From Alectoria sarmentosa (Eukaryota > Ascomycota > Lecanoromycetes > Lecanorales > Parmeliaceae), in assembly GCA_009733775.1 (NCBI GenBank), contig WOGZ01000190.1:1-64000 (forward strand): 64,000 nt of DNA, given 5' to 3'. This document shows, piece by piece, positions 1 to 10,264 of the stretch; position 1 is the first letter of the stretch, and the number at the start of each line of letters is the position of its first letter. A model generated the notes under the pieces. That model worked only from the letters and a program-made list of their open reading frames with translations. It was not told the DNA's origin and ran no database searches. The translations under genes were made by a program, and so were the position numbers.

Positions 1-58
<58 letters not shown>
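1..58. repeat. (AG)n microsatellite
   Basis: An uninterrupted AG dinucleotide run from the window edge to about base 58, so its true length is unknown. GA-rich sequence continues for about 180 bp in looser form (repeated gagagatt/gagattg words). Confidence 0.95.
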
Positions 59-61
<3 letters not shown>

Positions 62-561
62 TTTGTGGGAGATTGGAGAGGAGAAGGTTGGGTGAGAGAT
101 TTGTAGGGGAGATCGTACCTCGATGGAAGGTTGGACGAGACATTGAACGAGAGACTTGTATGTGGGCATTGGTGCCAAAAAATATATGAGAGATTTGTAT
201 GATTTGTATGAGAGATTGAACGAGAGACTGGGTGTGAGAGATGGAGTCATGGATATGACCAAAAGACTTTGCTGAGGGGGTTGAGTGGTCGTGGTGACTG
301 TCTTGGTGAAATTGCCGAGGATTGGATTCATATGAGATATCTGGTGGGAGAACCCTGATCGGAGATGCTTGATGGGAGGTTGTAGTACTTGATCATTCAA
401 GCTAATCTGGGTCTATTTCGCTCTTCGTCTAGCAGTAAATGATCTGATCGACCCGTCATGTGGTCTCCGGCACTGAATGCGGCGTTTGGGACTGGAGTCT
501 ATTTTCAATTCAATCCTCCGCCGAGAGATGGAGAGCGACTTGTTGATTTCGACACTGACGT
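59..561. other. intergenic, no gene seen
   Basis: GA-rich, weakly repetitive DNA downstream of the minus-strand HET gene. No open frame of note and no recognisable RNA gene. Confidence 0.6.
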
Positions 562-2193
562 TCAGTCACTCTGGTCACGATCTCTGGTGACACGAACCGT
601 ATATACTGTTTCACCGCCTTGAATGCTCTGCTCAAGGTTGACATGTAAGCTGTCCCACCCATACGGTTTCTGCATCAAATGATCGTAAGCCTTATCAACA
701 TCGAAATGATCGCTAGTCTCCCGATTCGCCCAATACGCAACTTTTGTCCAGTTCCCAATCTTGATGTCTCCTACCAAAAAGCTGTATAAGACTGAATTAG
801 GAAAGATGCGGGCCCACGGCTCAAATCCGTACCCGTAGCCGAAGACAACAAAAAACCTTTCTCTTCCAGACCCATTACGCAATTCCTCATGGAACAGATA
901 TTCATGACAGCCTACAAAGTTCTGCAAACCAACCGTAATGAACACCTTCTGAGCGCTGTCCCAAAGGACTTCTGGCTTTGCCGCCACAAAGGAGCACCGC
1001 TTTTTCACAAATATGGGAACAACGAATGAACATCGGTGCACATCAAGCAGTGAGTTGGCGATGCCGGGATTTATAGTCTTGCTGAGGAAGAAGGGTTTGT
1101 TCTGGGTGGAAAACTTGCTGGCATTATTAGTATTTAGGGTGTTTAAAGAGGCGAAAAACTGGGGCCTTGCTCTGGCGAAGATACTAGCGCCCTGATGCTT
1201 CAAGAATATACAGAACATCTCTTGTGGGCGTACAACGTCGTAGCAGTTGATTTCCAAGAAGTGCAAGTTTTCTGTTGGATCAAAATAGAGCTGAGTATGA
1301 ATTTTGAGGCCTTTATTCGTCATTGTAAAATCTGGGGTGAACTTGATATCGTTGATGAGCGCAAGATTGTCCGAAGCTTGGAAATCTCGTGGATGTCGAG
1401 CAAAAACTCCGCAGATGCGATCAAGATAGGTAGGTGTTTCATCCTTTGGCGATCTCCATGCGAGTAACGACAAGTCGTTGCTGTTCTTGACTACTTCCTC
1501 CTGAAGCCGGATGAAAGCCCGCTCGCCCTCGCCATACAGAAGAGGAAGATTGATTCCGAACATGCCGATTAAGCAGTAGGCTATGTCTTCGATCCGAGTC
1601 GTCTCCCGTTTTGCAGCCCATGACATTCTTCTCGCGACTGGCACATGTCCTAAAATCTCTTCCAAATTCCGATTCTTCGATGCAAGCAGAATCTCTTGTC
1701 CGATGCCTGTGATGAACGATAATTGCTGGCTCAAGGTATCCTTTGTACCAATCGAGTTCCACGACTTATCATAGAAGCGGACTTGAGCTGGCGCGATCAA
1801 TTCTTGGAGAGTCCAGCCCCGAGTAAACCATCTCGATTCGGACATGTTTGCATCAGGATTCGAAGCGTCGTAATCGGCCAAGTAAGTATAGCAGATCTCA
1901 GACCCAGAGTACCAGGGAAACATGGAATTGATGGCCTCTGTCAACTCAGCACTGCTTGTTTTATCGATGCAGCAAGTGTCGACCCAAGCAAAGTCACAGC
2001 CATCGTCCAGGGCCAGCCGGCAGGTCTTTTCAATCTTTTGCCACCCTCGTTTCCCCATCGCTTCACGATTATTGAATTCACCGTATTTAACCTCTTCGCC
2101 CTTTTCCCAGGTGTGGGACAAAATGGCGTATCTTGCTTCCTTGTGATTCAGAAATTCCTCCAACAACAAGGTTCGACAGTTGATGAGCCACAT
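562..2193 (-). CDS. HET-domain (heterokaryon incompatibility) protein
   Basis: A single-exon 543-residue protein. Its N-terminus has the HET domain order: YAILSHTW at about residues 22-29, a DGCDFAWVDTCCIDK block near 64-78 with the conserved WVDTCCID core, a YTYLADY segment near 102, and RWFTRGWTLQELIAP near 121-135. Downstream, an RRMSWAA...RIEDIAYCLIGMF...YGEGERAF region (about 188-229) is the usual HET-family extension. The rest is a variable C-terminal region of a kind common in these proteins and was not recognised. HET-domain proteins trigger growth arrest or cell death after non-self recognition between fungal hyphae. No NACHT, WD or ankyrin part is visible, so this is a stand-alone HET protein. 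The start is the first ATG of the frame and places the domain at the usual position. It borders the decayed accessory block, as HET genes often do. Confidence 0.93.
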   Translation of the reverse strand: MWLINCRTLLLEEFLNHKEARYAILSHTWEKGEEVKYGEFNNREAMGKRGWQKIEKTCRLALDDGCDFAWVDTCCIDKTSSAELTEAINSMFPWYSGSEICYTYLADYDASNPDANMSESRWFTRGWTLQELIAPAQVRFYDKSWNSIGTKDTLSQQLSFITGIGQEILLASKNRNLEEILGHVPVARRMSWAAKRETTRIEDIAYCLIGMFGINLPLLYGEGERAFIRLQEEVVKNSNDLSLLAWRSPKDETPTYLDRICGVFARHPRDFQASDNLALINDIKFTPDFTMTNKGLKIHTQLYFDPTENLHFLEINCYDVVRPQEMFCIFLKHQGASIFARARPQFFASLNTLNTNNASKFSTQNKPFFLSKTINPGIANSLLDVHRCSFVVPIFVKKRCSFVAAKPEVLWDSAQKVFITVGLQNFVGCHEYLFHEELRNGSGRERFFVVFGYGYGFEPWARIFPNSVLYSFLVGDIKIGNWTKVAYWANRETSDHFDVDKAYDHLMQKPYGWDSLHVNLEQSIQGGETVYTVRVTRDRDQSD

Positions 2194-3318
2194 CGAGGAT
2201 CATTTACAGGTGAGCGAAGTAGTAGGTCGAAGTCCAAAGAAGGGGAGTAGACGCTTGAACGGATAGCACGTTGTGCTTGTAACAAGTCAGAAGGCTGCCT
2301 TTTCAGGCTGCAGCGGAGGCTTATTCTACCCTGCATAGAATGAGGGGCAAGCATGCAGGCTCGAAAGCCCCAATAATGAGATCTCACGTAAGCAGCAAAG
2401 TCCAAGCACTTTGCCATCCTGCACAAGGCTGTATCTATCAGATCGTCACTATCGCAGCGTGGTCTTCGAATCGGTGTTAGCCTCGTGGCTCCCAAACAGC
2501 AAGGACGAAGACAACGACGTCCCTGACGAGAAATGTCAGCATCAGCGCTGGATACATGGGAATGCTGATGCCGACGTGATCGAGTGTCTGATTCGAGCTG
2601 CGATGGTCGTGGGCCTGGAAGTCTCATCCTTGAAATGCAACAGCCGTGAATTATAAGATATGGACCGCATCAAGAATGTAGGGGGAAGTTCGCGCTCGTA
2701 TTGTGATGCCGCAGCGATGGGAATGTGGCCATTAACCTGCAAGTTCCGCTCTCTGCGGTACGCAAATGTGCTCTTGATAAGGACTCCATTCTAATACTAT
2801 TCTGTAGAATTGGGAAGTTATGGCCATGATATATTCCGCATGCGTTGATAGTGAGGAAAGGGAGGCAATGTTGTGTGTAGACACGAGGGTTTTTGAGGTC
2901 GTTGATCTCTGGTGGCACCAGTGGTGGATCGAATCGCGGGCGGTGTTGTCATCTGTTCGGTGTCGGGCTGATGTTGCCGGTAAAGGCTGCAGTCGTTGAA
3001 AGAAAGCTGTAGGTTTCTTTTAACGTGAGGATACATATTATAAACACGAATCAAGGCCTTGGTAAAGATCGTCTCTGTAGCGAGGCATTGTGATCAAGGT
3101 TGGGTCATCATAAGCTTCACAGTGACGCAGCATTGTAGAACCTCAAGACGATTCCATTGCAGTGCGTGGATATCCACAGCTCGATCCTCCCTGCCAGCAG
3201 ATATGTACACGTCTCTCCTTCGCTATGAGTTCGCTATGAATTCGCCAGACTTTTGCTTGCAGGTGATATCCATTCCTGCCCCTCTCTCTGCAAAATGTAG
3301 AAACGGAAGCGCAAACCC
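2194..3318. other. intergenic, no gene seen
   Basis: Upstream of the HET gene and downstream of the LEA-like gene. Only short overlapping frames without domain-like sequence occur. No RNA gene recognised. Confidence 0.5.
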
Positions 3319-3861
3319 TCACATCTTTCCCTTGACCTCCTCTGCCTTTCCCTTCGCCTGACCAGCCACCTCCTGCGTCTTCCCCTTGGCCTCGCCGGCC
3401 ATCTCCTGCGCCTTGCCCTTGGCTTCGCCGGCCATTTCCGAACCCTTGCCCTTGGCTTCACCGGTCATTTCTTTGGCGGAACCTTCGGCTTGCTTTGCGT
3501 TGATGCCCACGGTGGATTTGAGGGCTGATGTTGCTTTTTCTTTGGATTGAGATTAAAGGTCAGCCTTTGCTGTTGGTAAAACAAGTTGTGGTAGTTGTAG
3601 TGTAAATATGCAAAAGGTAAAGAGTGGTGATCGCAAGCTCTACCTCTAGAACACGGAATGGGTGAACTCACGGCCCTTCTCAATCCCCTTGACAGCGGCC
3701 TCCCCCACAGTCTTATTCACCGAATCCACAGTCTCCTTCACCGCAGAAGTAGAATCCTTCTGCACATAAGGGCTCGTCGAAAAGCGAACGCGCTTAGTGG
3801 ACGCGGTGACAGCCAATGGGGCGCGAGGAGCTCTGATCGCGATGGTTGTAAGGAAAGACAT
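3319..3861 (-). CDS. small LEA-like mitochondrial protein, two exons
   Basis: Model: complement(join(3319..3539,3672..3861)), 136 residues. The intron is GTGAGT...CCAAAG with a GCTGAC branch site, and both exons are in phase 1. The N-terminal ~35 residues (MSFLTTIAIRAPRAPL..., ending in RVRFSTSPYV) look like a mitochondrial presequence: basic and hydroxylated, with an RFSTS-type cleavage context. The mature part is an Ala/Lys/Glu/Gly-rich amphipathic repeat with EMAGEAKGK-type units of about 11 residues (AKEMTGEAKGKGSEMAG... then AQEMAGEAKGK, TQEVAGQAKGK). This is the composition of group 3 LEA or fungal stress-response proteins; such proteins are thought to protect membranes or proteins during drying and osmotic stress, which is inference here. 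The C-terminus is KGKM. An upstream in-frame ATG at 3999 would add 46 residues that hide the presequence, so 3861 is preferred. Confidence 0.8.
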
Positions 3862-4128
3862 GTCTTTTGCCGGGTTTTGAAAGTGGTAAAGTCGTTGTTT
3901 TTTGGATGATTGAGGAGTTGTGAGTTGGGTGGTTGTTTTGGAAGGTGAAATGATGTCGATGGGCATGCTGCCCAGACAAGGGTTTTTACCAGACGTCATT
4001 CCGGGGTAGCCTCATGCTGTTTGGTGCGCGTAGGCGTAGTAATTCTTGGGGGGCTGGGCCAGGGGGTTTAAGCGAAGTATTGCCGAATTTTGAACACTGA
4101 TTCGACTTGAACTCACTGGACTCTTATT

Positions 4129-4254
4129 TTCTTCACTCAATTGCTTCACTGATGCGTTCGGGCACTTCATTTTGGCAGATTGTTGCTTCACTTTTGCGGT
4201 TGAATCCTTTATCTGCCCGTTTATTTGCTTCATCTGTGTGCCCAGAAGCTTCAT
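4129..4254 (-). repeat. 21-bp minisatellite encoding heptads
   Basis: Read on the minus strand, six consecutive 21-nt units begin ATGAAG or a close variant (ATGAAGCTT, ATGAAGCAA, ATAAAGGAT, GTGAAGCAA, ATGAAGTGC, GTGAAGCAA). In this frame each gives a heptad (M/V/I)Kxxxxx. Another frame (4133-4318) is also open through the array and gives xxEAxxx heptads. It lies upstream of the LEA-like gene. No conserved domain is visible, so it is recorded as a coding-type repeat and not as a gene. Confidence 0.75.
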
Positions 4255-4318
4255 TTATGCGTTCTGTAGTCCCATCCCCCCCCCGACCTCCATTTCCAGC
4301 CCAATGAAAACAACACAA

Positions 4319-4912
4319 TTGTGACTATCTGCAGAAGCAAGCACAGAAGTCTTTCAATAGACTCCAAGAAATCAAGTCCCTACCATCGAATGCTGAGGCG
4401 GTAGAAGGGGTCAGCGAGACTTCAAAAGGGGAAGCAAGAAGCTCTCACCTTCTGAGCTGTCCGCCTTGAATGTTATCCTTGCAGCTCCCCATCAATTTCT
4501 CATGCTTGTACAAGGAAACCACTCTCATACTTCCAACTGCCATGTTCCTTATCACAATTCTTAGTCATTTCCCTTTCAATTCTGCCTCTTTCCCAGATTC
4601 AGCAGGTACCTGTGAAAATATTGAGCTGAGTGGCACATGATTCATGATATCATCTTTGTGTTGGTAAGATCGACATCTTTCTCACTGTTGATAATGTATA
4701 AATCTATCGTGAAGGTGGTGTACCTGAATTCCCAAACCCAAGGCGCTGCCCGAGAGATCTAGATTCGCTGTTCCAGCTGACCAGGAATCGAAAGTACCTT
4801 CTTCTTCTTATCCAAGTTCCCACTTCATCTGGCGCTGATGCTATCGGTATTGTTGACTGTATGGCCACCAAGCAGTACCTCCTTCGCACATTTCCCCCAA
4901 CCAAATCTCTGA
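4319..4912. other. intergenic, no gene seen
   Basis: No domain-bearing frame, repeat or RNA gene recognised. Confidence 0.5.
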
Positions 4913-5084
4913 ATGGAGATACCATTTGACGCCATGGACCGAAAGCCTTTTACACCCCTTCAGATCACCCTCGAATTCATATACATCGTCACCGCCTCCA
5001 TCACTCCTGGCGCCATTCCTTCCCGCCTCTTCCGCTCCGCCGATACCACAACGAAATGGAAGGTTTTCGCTGGCATCAATGACG

Positions 5085-5400
5085 CTGAAGTCGAGCTCTG
5101 GGAATCGGAGTCAGCAAATGATCTTACGCAAAACGGCCTTCGCAACTCACCTTTAAGGGTGACCCAACATGGTAGCTCTTCAACATTTGATCTCCTCTAC
5201 TATCGCCGACATCGCGGACCTGGCTGTCTTCGTGCGAAATGCCTCTTCCGGGTCATGCGCGAACTCTTGTATTTGGACTGGATCATGATCTCTGAGAGAG
5301 ACCCTGAATTTGCAGCAAAATTGCAGCGGAATCTGCTTGTCCTCGCAAGGCTCAGTCGTATTCGTAGTCAGTCCCGCCAAGCCCCTCACTGTCGCTGCCA
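5085..5400 (+). repeat. diverged direct repeat, copy 1 (partner near 13.1-13.4 kb)
   Basis: The stretch from 'tgacgctgaagtcgagctc' to 'caaggctcag' is a clear but diverged direct copy of 13083-13400. The best blocks are tcaacatttgatctcctc / actatcgccgacatcgcgga and the gtcagcaaa-gatct-atgca stretch. A plus-strand frame of 180 codons (4913-5455) covers it, but the partner copy is open on the minus strand instead, so the coding sense of this copy is unresolved. It is probably a decayed paralogous gene fragment. Confidence 0.65.
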
Positions 5401-5455
5401 CCGTTGGAAGAATCTCCGTGAAAGCCTCGTTGCCGGAGTGAAAGTCTGTTGTTGA

Positions 5456-6172
5456 TTTAGAGTCGGCTGCTGGAATGTGCTATGGGGGTCGGGAAAATGT
5501 GGTTGTTGGAGTTGCCCAGCTCGCCAAGGATTCTCTCTTGAATTTGAGGTGACTGGGGTTCTCATACTACTCTCTTAGGAGTGCAGAGCCTTGCTGCAAT
5601 TTGGAAAGCCTTGGCGCTGGTCTTACGCGCTGGTAGTTTGATGGAACGATGGCCTGTTTGGCGAATGCAGAAATGGCAGCACGTGGGACGCTTTGTTGTT
5701 ATTGAAATCCTTACTAAATAATGACCGCCTGATGGTAACATCTGCCGACTATATCCTCTCAAGGGCCGTTGGAGCGTTCCACGCGTGATAGTACCAGGCT
5801 CCCCGCAGAACAAATTATGAGAACGGTGCCTCTAGACCGAAGCGCTGAGGGGCGATATTGGCTTTGCGTCTTTCCTTGACGCCTGCTGTCTGATCGCTCT
5901 GACTCCAGATGGTCTTCTGCGCTTTGGCCAAGTCGTCATCCAGCTTCTTGAATGCGGCATTCTTGCTCCTCCCGCTGCCCGCAAAATCAGTCAATGATCC
6001 TTATCTTCTGACGCTAAGTAGTCCATACGTGAATATACTGGCAAACAAGGGCTTCATTGGTGGCTATCCTAGTCTGCCTAAAAGAAGGAAAGTACCTCTC
6101 CATCATTCCTCCCCCAAACCAGATGAGTGGCTATAACCAAATCCCGACATCAACAGAAGTCCCTCAGTTCGA
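5456..6172. other. intergenic, no gene seen
   Basis: Only short overlapping frames; nothing recognised. Confidence 0.45.
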
Positions 6173-7054
6173 TCAGACAGTATTCCCGAATGATGGTAAC
6201 CCACTCCGCGACTTTCCAAACGCCATTCCCGGGTTCGAGTATCTATGTACTTTTGAAACGATCCGATCCTGGAGAAGATATGTCGCGCTTTCGCCCACAG
6301 GATTTAGCGTCTTCTTCTGTCGAAGCCCCACCCTCCACCGTTGACTAAAACTCATCACTACACGCCTTCTCGCCCCCGTTACTTGACGAGGAATCCGATG
6401 CATCATCTGCCAGCAGGTCTGCCTGCCAGCCCAGACGAACATGGCCATTGCATTGGCACCATGCTCATCCCGCCACGGTCCCCCCCTCAGCGCGGCCTTT
6501 TGGACCACATCCGCCTCCGTGGCTCCCATCTGTGTTGGCGAGGCCACCTCGCAGAGCATCACATCTGCCAATTTGATTGATACGACGTCGAGGCCCTCCA
6601 CCTCTTGCACCGTCCACAAAATCCACTGCCCGTGTCGGATTCGAAAAGCTCGCTTTTCGATCTTCGTGGCGAAGAGGCCAGCCCAGGTCCGCAGATTGAT
6701 GATGGTCGTTTGAACGAGTTCAATCTCATAATCGCGGTCCGTGGAACCACGGAGGATGATATCAGACGTCCCGTGGCTGGGACAGATGAGATCGCGATAC
6801 AGCAGAGGAGTGCCGTGCACAATGTGCGTGTGGTGAATCTGGCGTATCAGGCGGTATTTTCCGGGCAGCTTATAAATGAGCTGAACAGCGGCGTCGTAGG
6901 TCGAGCCGACTGTTGAAAAAACGTCTTTATATATATTTTTACCTCGTTCATGAAAGAGGTATCCTGCGAGTCGAGCAATTATTGCATTATGTCTTGTCAG
7001 GAGGCTAGTAGACGATCCAGCGTCAATCGCTCCTGTATTCAAGCCATGTTGCAA
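6173..7054 (-). pseudogene. decayed gene fragment, GGPWR family copy A
   Basis: A minus-strand frame of 293 codons. Its middle resembles a second fragment at 8.85-9.38 kb: an S(I/V)(K/R)LA start, a stretch of similar length, then GGPWR and a following GA-A block. Other parts look random or non-homologous. The frame also runs straight through an AT tract (6927-6941), which it translates as KNIYKD, so the long frame is partly accidental. The family is not recognised. The relation between the two fragments was judged by eye on the predicted peptides. Confidence 0.4.
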
Positions 7055-8057
7055 TCGTTTGAGCCGGTGAGCTGCACGTTTGGTCGGATAGATTGTCAGA
7101 GAAAATTCGAGAAATGAGTACGAGGTATCTTGGTTGTCGCAACTAGATTATTGATCGTGATCGATGGAGAGTAGAGACAACGCAGTTGTTGTGGATCTGG
7201 TTGACGCAGGTGGTTCCCAGATTATAGTTTCTGGATCCGACTGCAGCCTTGGATCACCACGAGGGGGGTGAGGTGGGCGCACGTTGAGCTGGGATACTGC
7301 ATCAAATTAGCAGTCTGCAATAATAATTGGATAATTGCGATCAGGAGAAGTCGTACTCGAATCTCCTGCTTCTCAAAACTCTTTGTCCAAGGGGGAACCG
7401 AGGGAGAGCATTTGTCCGCACACCTTATGGGATTCTGTCATGCGAATGATTCTGCCCTCAGGGTCGGAATAGGTTTCTAGATCGCTCAAGAAATTGGACA
7501 TAGGCCTTTTTCATCGTCGCAAAACTTCAGCTTTGGTCAGATTGCGAGAGCGCTGAACATGGGGAAGTCGTCAGGGTGTGCGTAGACTGCGAACTCAGAG
7601 TATGCAAAGCCGAGAGCTGGGCTAGCTTTGAGTGACGGGATATTCAGCTGCAAGGGCGTGAGGACAAGTTGCAAGGTCTGTAGGAGAGGATTGATGTTGC
7701 TTTTCTCTTGCAGGCCTTGGGCCGGGTTGTTAATCGGCTTCACAACATCCTCGATGTAGGCCTTGATCTTGTCAGATTCCTCGCGTTTGTCCCAGCTGAT
7801 GGCCCCTGCGATCACACGAATGTGTCTGGATCTCTCCCTCTTTTGGAGTCTCCGCTGCTGGTTCCGACGGTGCTTCTGCCTTGCTCTTGCCCTTTCTCCT
7901 AGGCTTTACTCCGACCTGGAGGGACCCAATCCATAAGGCGAAGACCACCAGTCTATGAATGAAGTCTTGTCAGCTCGACTTGAGGTGGACTCAAACGGGA
8001 AGGCTCCTCTTGATCAACACGTACCGTTGGATGGCCCATAGCTATATATTTTTATTT

Positions 8058-8204
8058 GGTCTGAAGCTCCTCCGCGTTTTCTTCACGGCTGTCAATTTCC
8101 CTCCGATGATCCGGCTGTTCTCTTCCTTGTTGAGGCCAAAGTTGGGAGCGTCAGCCAGGTCTCGAGCGGCCTGAAGAGCGGCCTTCACCGAGCATCTGAG
8201 AGGA
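8058..8204 (-). pseudogene. 147-bp coding fragment bracketed by two AT tracts
   Basis: On the minus strand this short piece is open throughout and protein-like (…VKAALQAARDLADAPNFG… and …IIGGKLTAVKKTRR…). The frame enters from the AT tract at 8205-8216 and reaches a stop inside the tract at 8043-8057. No start or splice context fits it as a stand-alone gene. The family is unknown. Being bounded on both sides by the same tract makes it the clearest single unit of the patchwork. Confidence 0.5.
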
Positions 8205-8216
8205 TTATATTTTTAG

Positions 8217-8524
8217 GTGTTGGTAAGGTCATCTTTAATCTGCTCTCCCATATTGACGGAGTTGTCGGATTTGGGTGACTCAGAGCTGTACGAAGATAAC
8301 AAATCGGTGTCGCCAGGGTATGGGTATGGGTTCTTGATATGTCGAGATGCAAGCAGGCTTTCGAGTTCAGACGCTGGTTTTCCACGAAGTCTGGCTCGGA
8401 CGTGAAAGACTGAAGTGGTTTCGTAGCTTGTTCCTCCGTTGGCGACAAAACGCCCCTTGTACGCTATCCCGCCGTCTATTGATTGCTTCAATTCCACCGT
8501 GGATCCAGGACAGCAAGCTTCCAT
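8217..8524 (-). pseudogene. coding fragment, unknown family
   Basis: A 103-codon minus-strand frame with coding-like composition in its second half (ARLRGKPASELESLLASRH…, then NMGEQIKDDLTNT). The stop codon is supplied by the TAA of the AT tract at 8205-8216. It may be the amino-terminal neighbour of the 147-bp fragment, with the tract between them. Not recognised. Confidence 0.4.
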
Positions 8525-8853
8525 TTCCTCATCGGAGTCGGTTACCTCGTATGCCCATTGATCAATGAGAGTCTCGGGTTCTTCGGAGTCTTAGACTCTA
8601 AGTTGCAAGCAAATCTTGAGCTTGAGCTTGACCGCAGTTGTGTACGTGATTGTTCCGAAGTTGACTTCCTTGATTTGAGGCAGCGGACTTTAGTTCGACT
8701 TGAAAAATGTCAAAACCCTTGACAAGGACCAGTACGCACAGACGCCGAAGGGATTTGATGGGCGAATCCTCTTGTAGAAGCCTTCCGGCTGGTGTTTCCG
8801 AGCAATGCCTTTCATGTACGGCGATAGCCTAGTCGGTGGAGGGCTTGTCGCCA

Positions 8854-9400
8854 TCATGTAAGTAGTCTCCTCAAACGCGGCTGAAGCAATCTCCTTACAC
8901 TCCACGGAATCGCTCCAACTCCCCAGGTTCTACCCAGTCCCCGACGACCTTCATTTCCACATCTCCCGACCGGTAACCACCTCGCATCTGCCCCGAAGCA
9001 CTCTCGCCAGGGCCCGCCGTTGTAGCGCCCGATGTTTGCCGCCGTTGTTTTTGCATCCTTCATGAAATCGGTTTCCGTGATGATTGGCGTGATTGCAAGG
9101 CGGACGGAGACAGCCATGCTGCTAAGAGCCTGAGGGTTCTGCGTGAAACCCTCGTCGCGGTTGCACATGTTACTTGGGTTGAAGTAGGAATTGGGACCCA
9201 TGGGAGGAAAGTCCAACGTGTAAATGCAAGGCTTGGACAGCATCAAAATGCCAATGCGGGTCGCCTCCCCCCAGATACGATTTAGATCGTTCCAGGCGGG
9301 ATCATGAGGCGTACCATGAGCAAAGAGCGGCTGGAGTACGTGCCACATCTCACGTACTTTTGGTGTGATGTTGCTATCCACCCAATTCGCTTCCCACGTT
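8854..9400 (-). pseudogene. decayed gene fragment, GGPWR family copy B
   Basis: The minus-strand frame from about 9390 reads like real protein (VDSNITPKVREMWHVLQPLF… to TTAANIGRYNGGPWRECFGADARW). It then loses coherence towards 8854. The SVRLA…GGPWR block matches copy A at 6.2-6.6 kb. An AT tract (9401-9419) lies directly upstream of the coherent part, next to a possible AG acceptor. A frame of different phase further upstream (9420-9557) may be an earlier exon. Family not recognised. Confidence 0.45.
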
Positions 9401-9560
9401 GATATATATATATATTTATGATGCGGTTGTCAACTAGTCCTTGAGTGTTGGCGACTGTGCTGGCTTGTTGCTCGGACTCAGGGTGCAATGCTTCTTGAAT
9501 CATAGCCAGAACCTGCTGGCCCATGAATACGAGACGGACATGGATTTTTGGCTGCATTCC

Positions 9561-10264
9561 TCACGGCATTTCCTGTACTTCGAGCATCAGCGTTTTCCAT
9601 AGCCCCGGGCCAGCACTCCTTTCTATCCTCCAAGTCGTCATCATCACTGTTGTTGACAGTGCTCGAGATGCTATCCCATTCAATTTCTCTGTTCTGAACG
9701 AATCTGGGATCTCCTTGCAACGAAGCAGGATGCGTTCGAAGAGGTAGACTTTGTACTGTTCACGTACGAGCGACTCAATCGCCAAATCGTCAGCAACTTG
9801 TTTCTCCGGATCTGTCGTTGGCTTGCTTTTGACAGGGGCGGCTCCGGCTTCAGCAACTGCTCGAAAACCGGAAAAGTGTTGTGTTCTTGAAAGCGCCATC
9901 GAATCACGACTACTCCCTCCGGATGCTGATCAAGAACGCCCCTTTGCTGCGTCCTGCATTGAAGATTCTGCGGAATGGCGGCTGCACGATCAGAACGAGA
10001 GCTTGTCAGCGCAGCGCCAGTAGTCTCCCATGCGCCGCATGTTCTCCACTTATCGTTGTCGAACGCTATGAAACCTCCCAGAACGGCAGCGCGAAGTTCG
10101 GCATCGAGAGGCTTGCGTTCTTTGCTTGCTTTCGAGAGATCGGTATTGATACCGAGACTAGCAAGGATAGGGCCGAGGATCTCATTGTCTTGTCCAATAG
10201 CGTTCCCTGAGCCAGTTTCGTTGCAGCCGAGACAGTGGACAGGACAAGAAAGGCCGAGTGTCAT
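9561..10264 (-). pseudogene. coding fragments in two frames, unknown family
   Basis: Two overlapping minus-strand frames each contain protein-like stretches: ADDLAIESLVREQYKVYLFE… in one, and LDAELRAAVLGGFIAFDNDK… in the other, shifted frame. Together they suggest one decayed gene read across a frameshift, or exons with a lost intron signal. No known domain identified. Confidence 0.35.
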
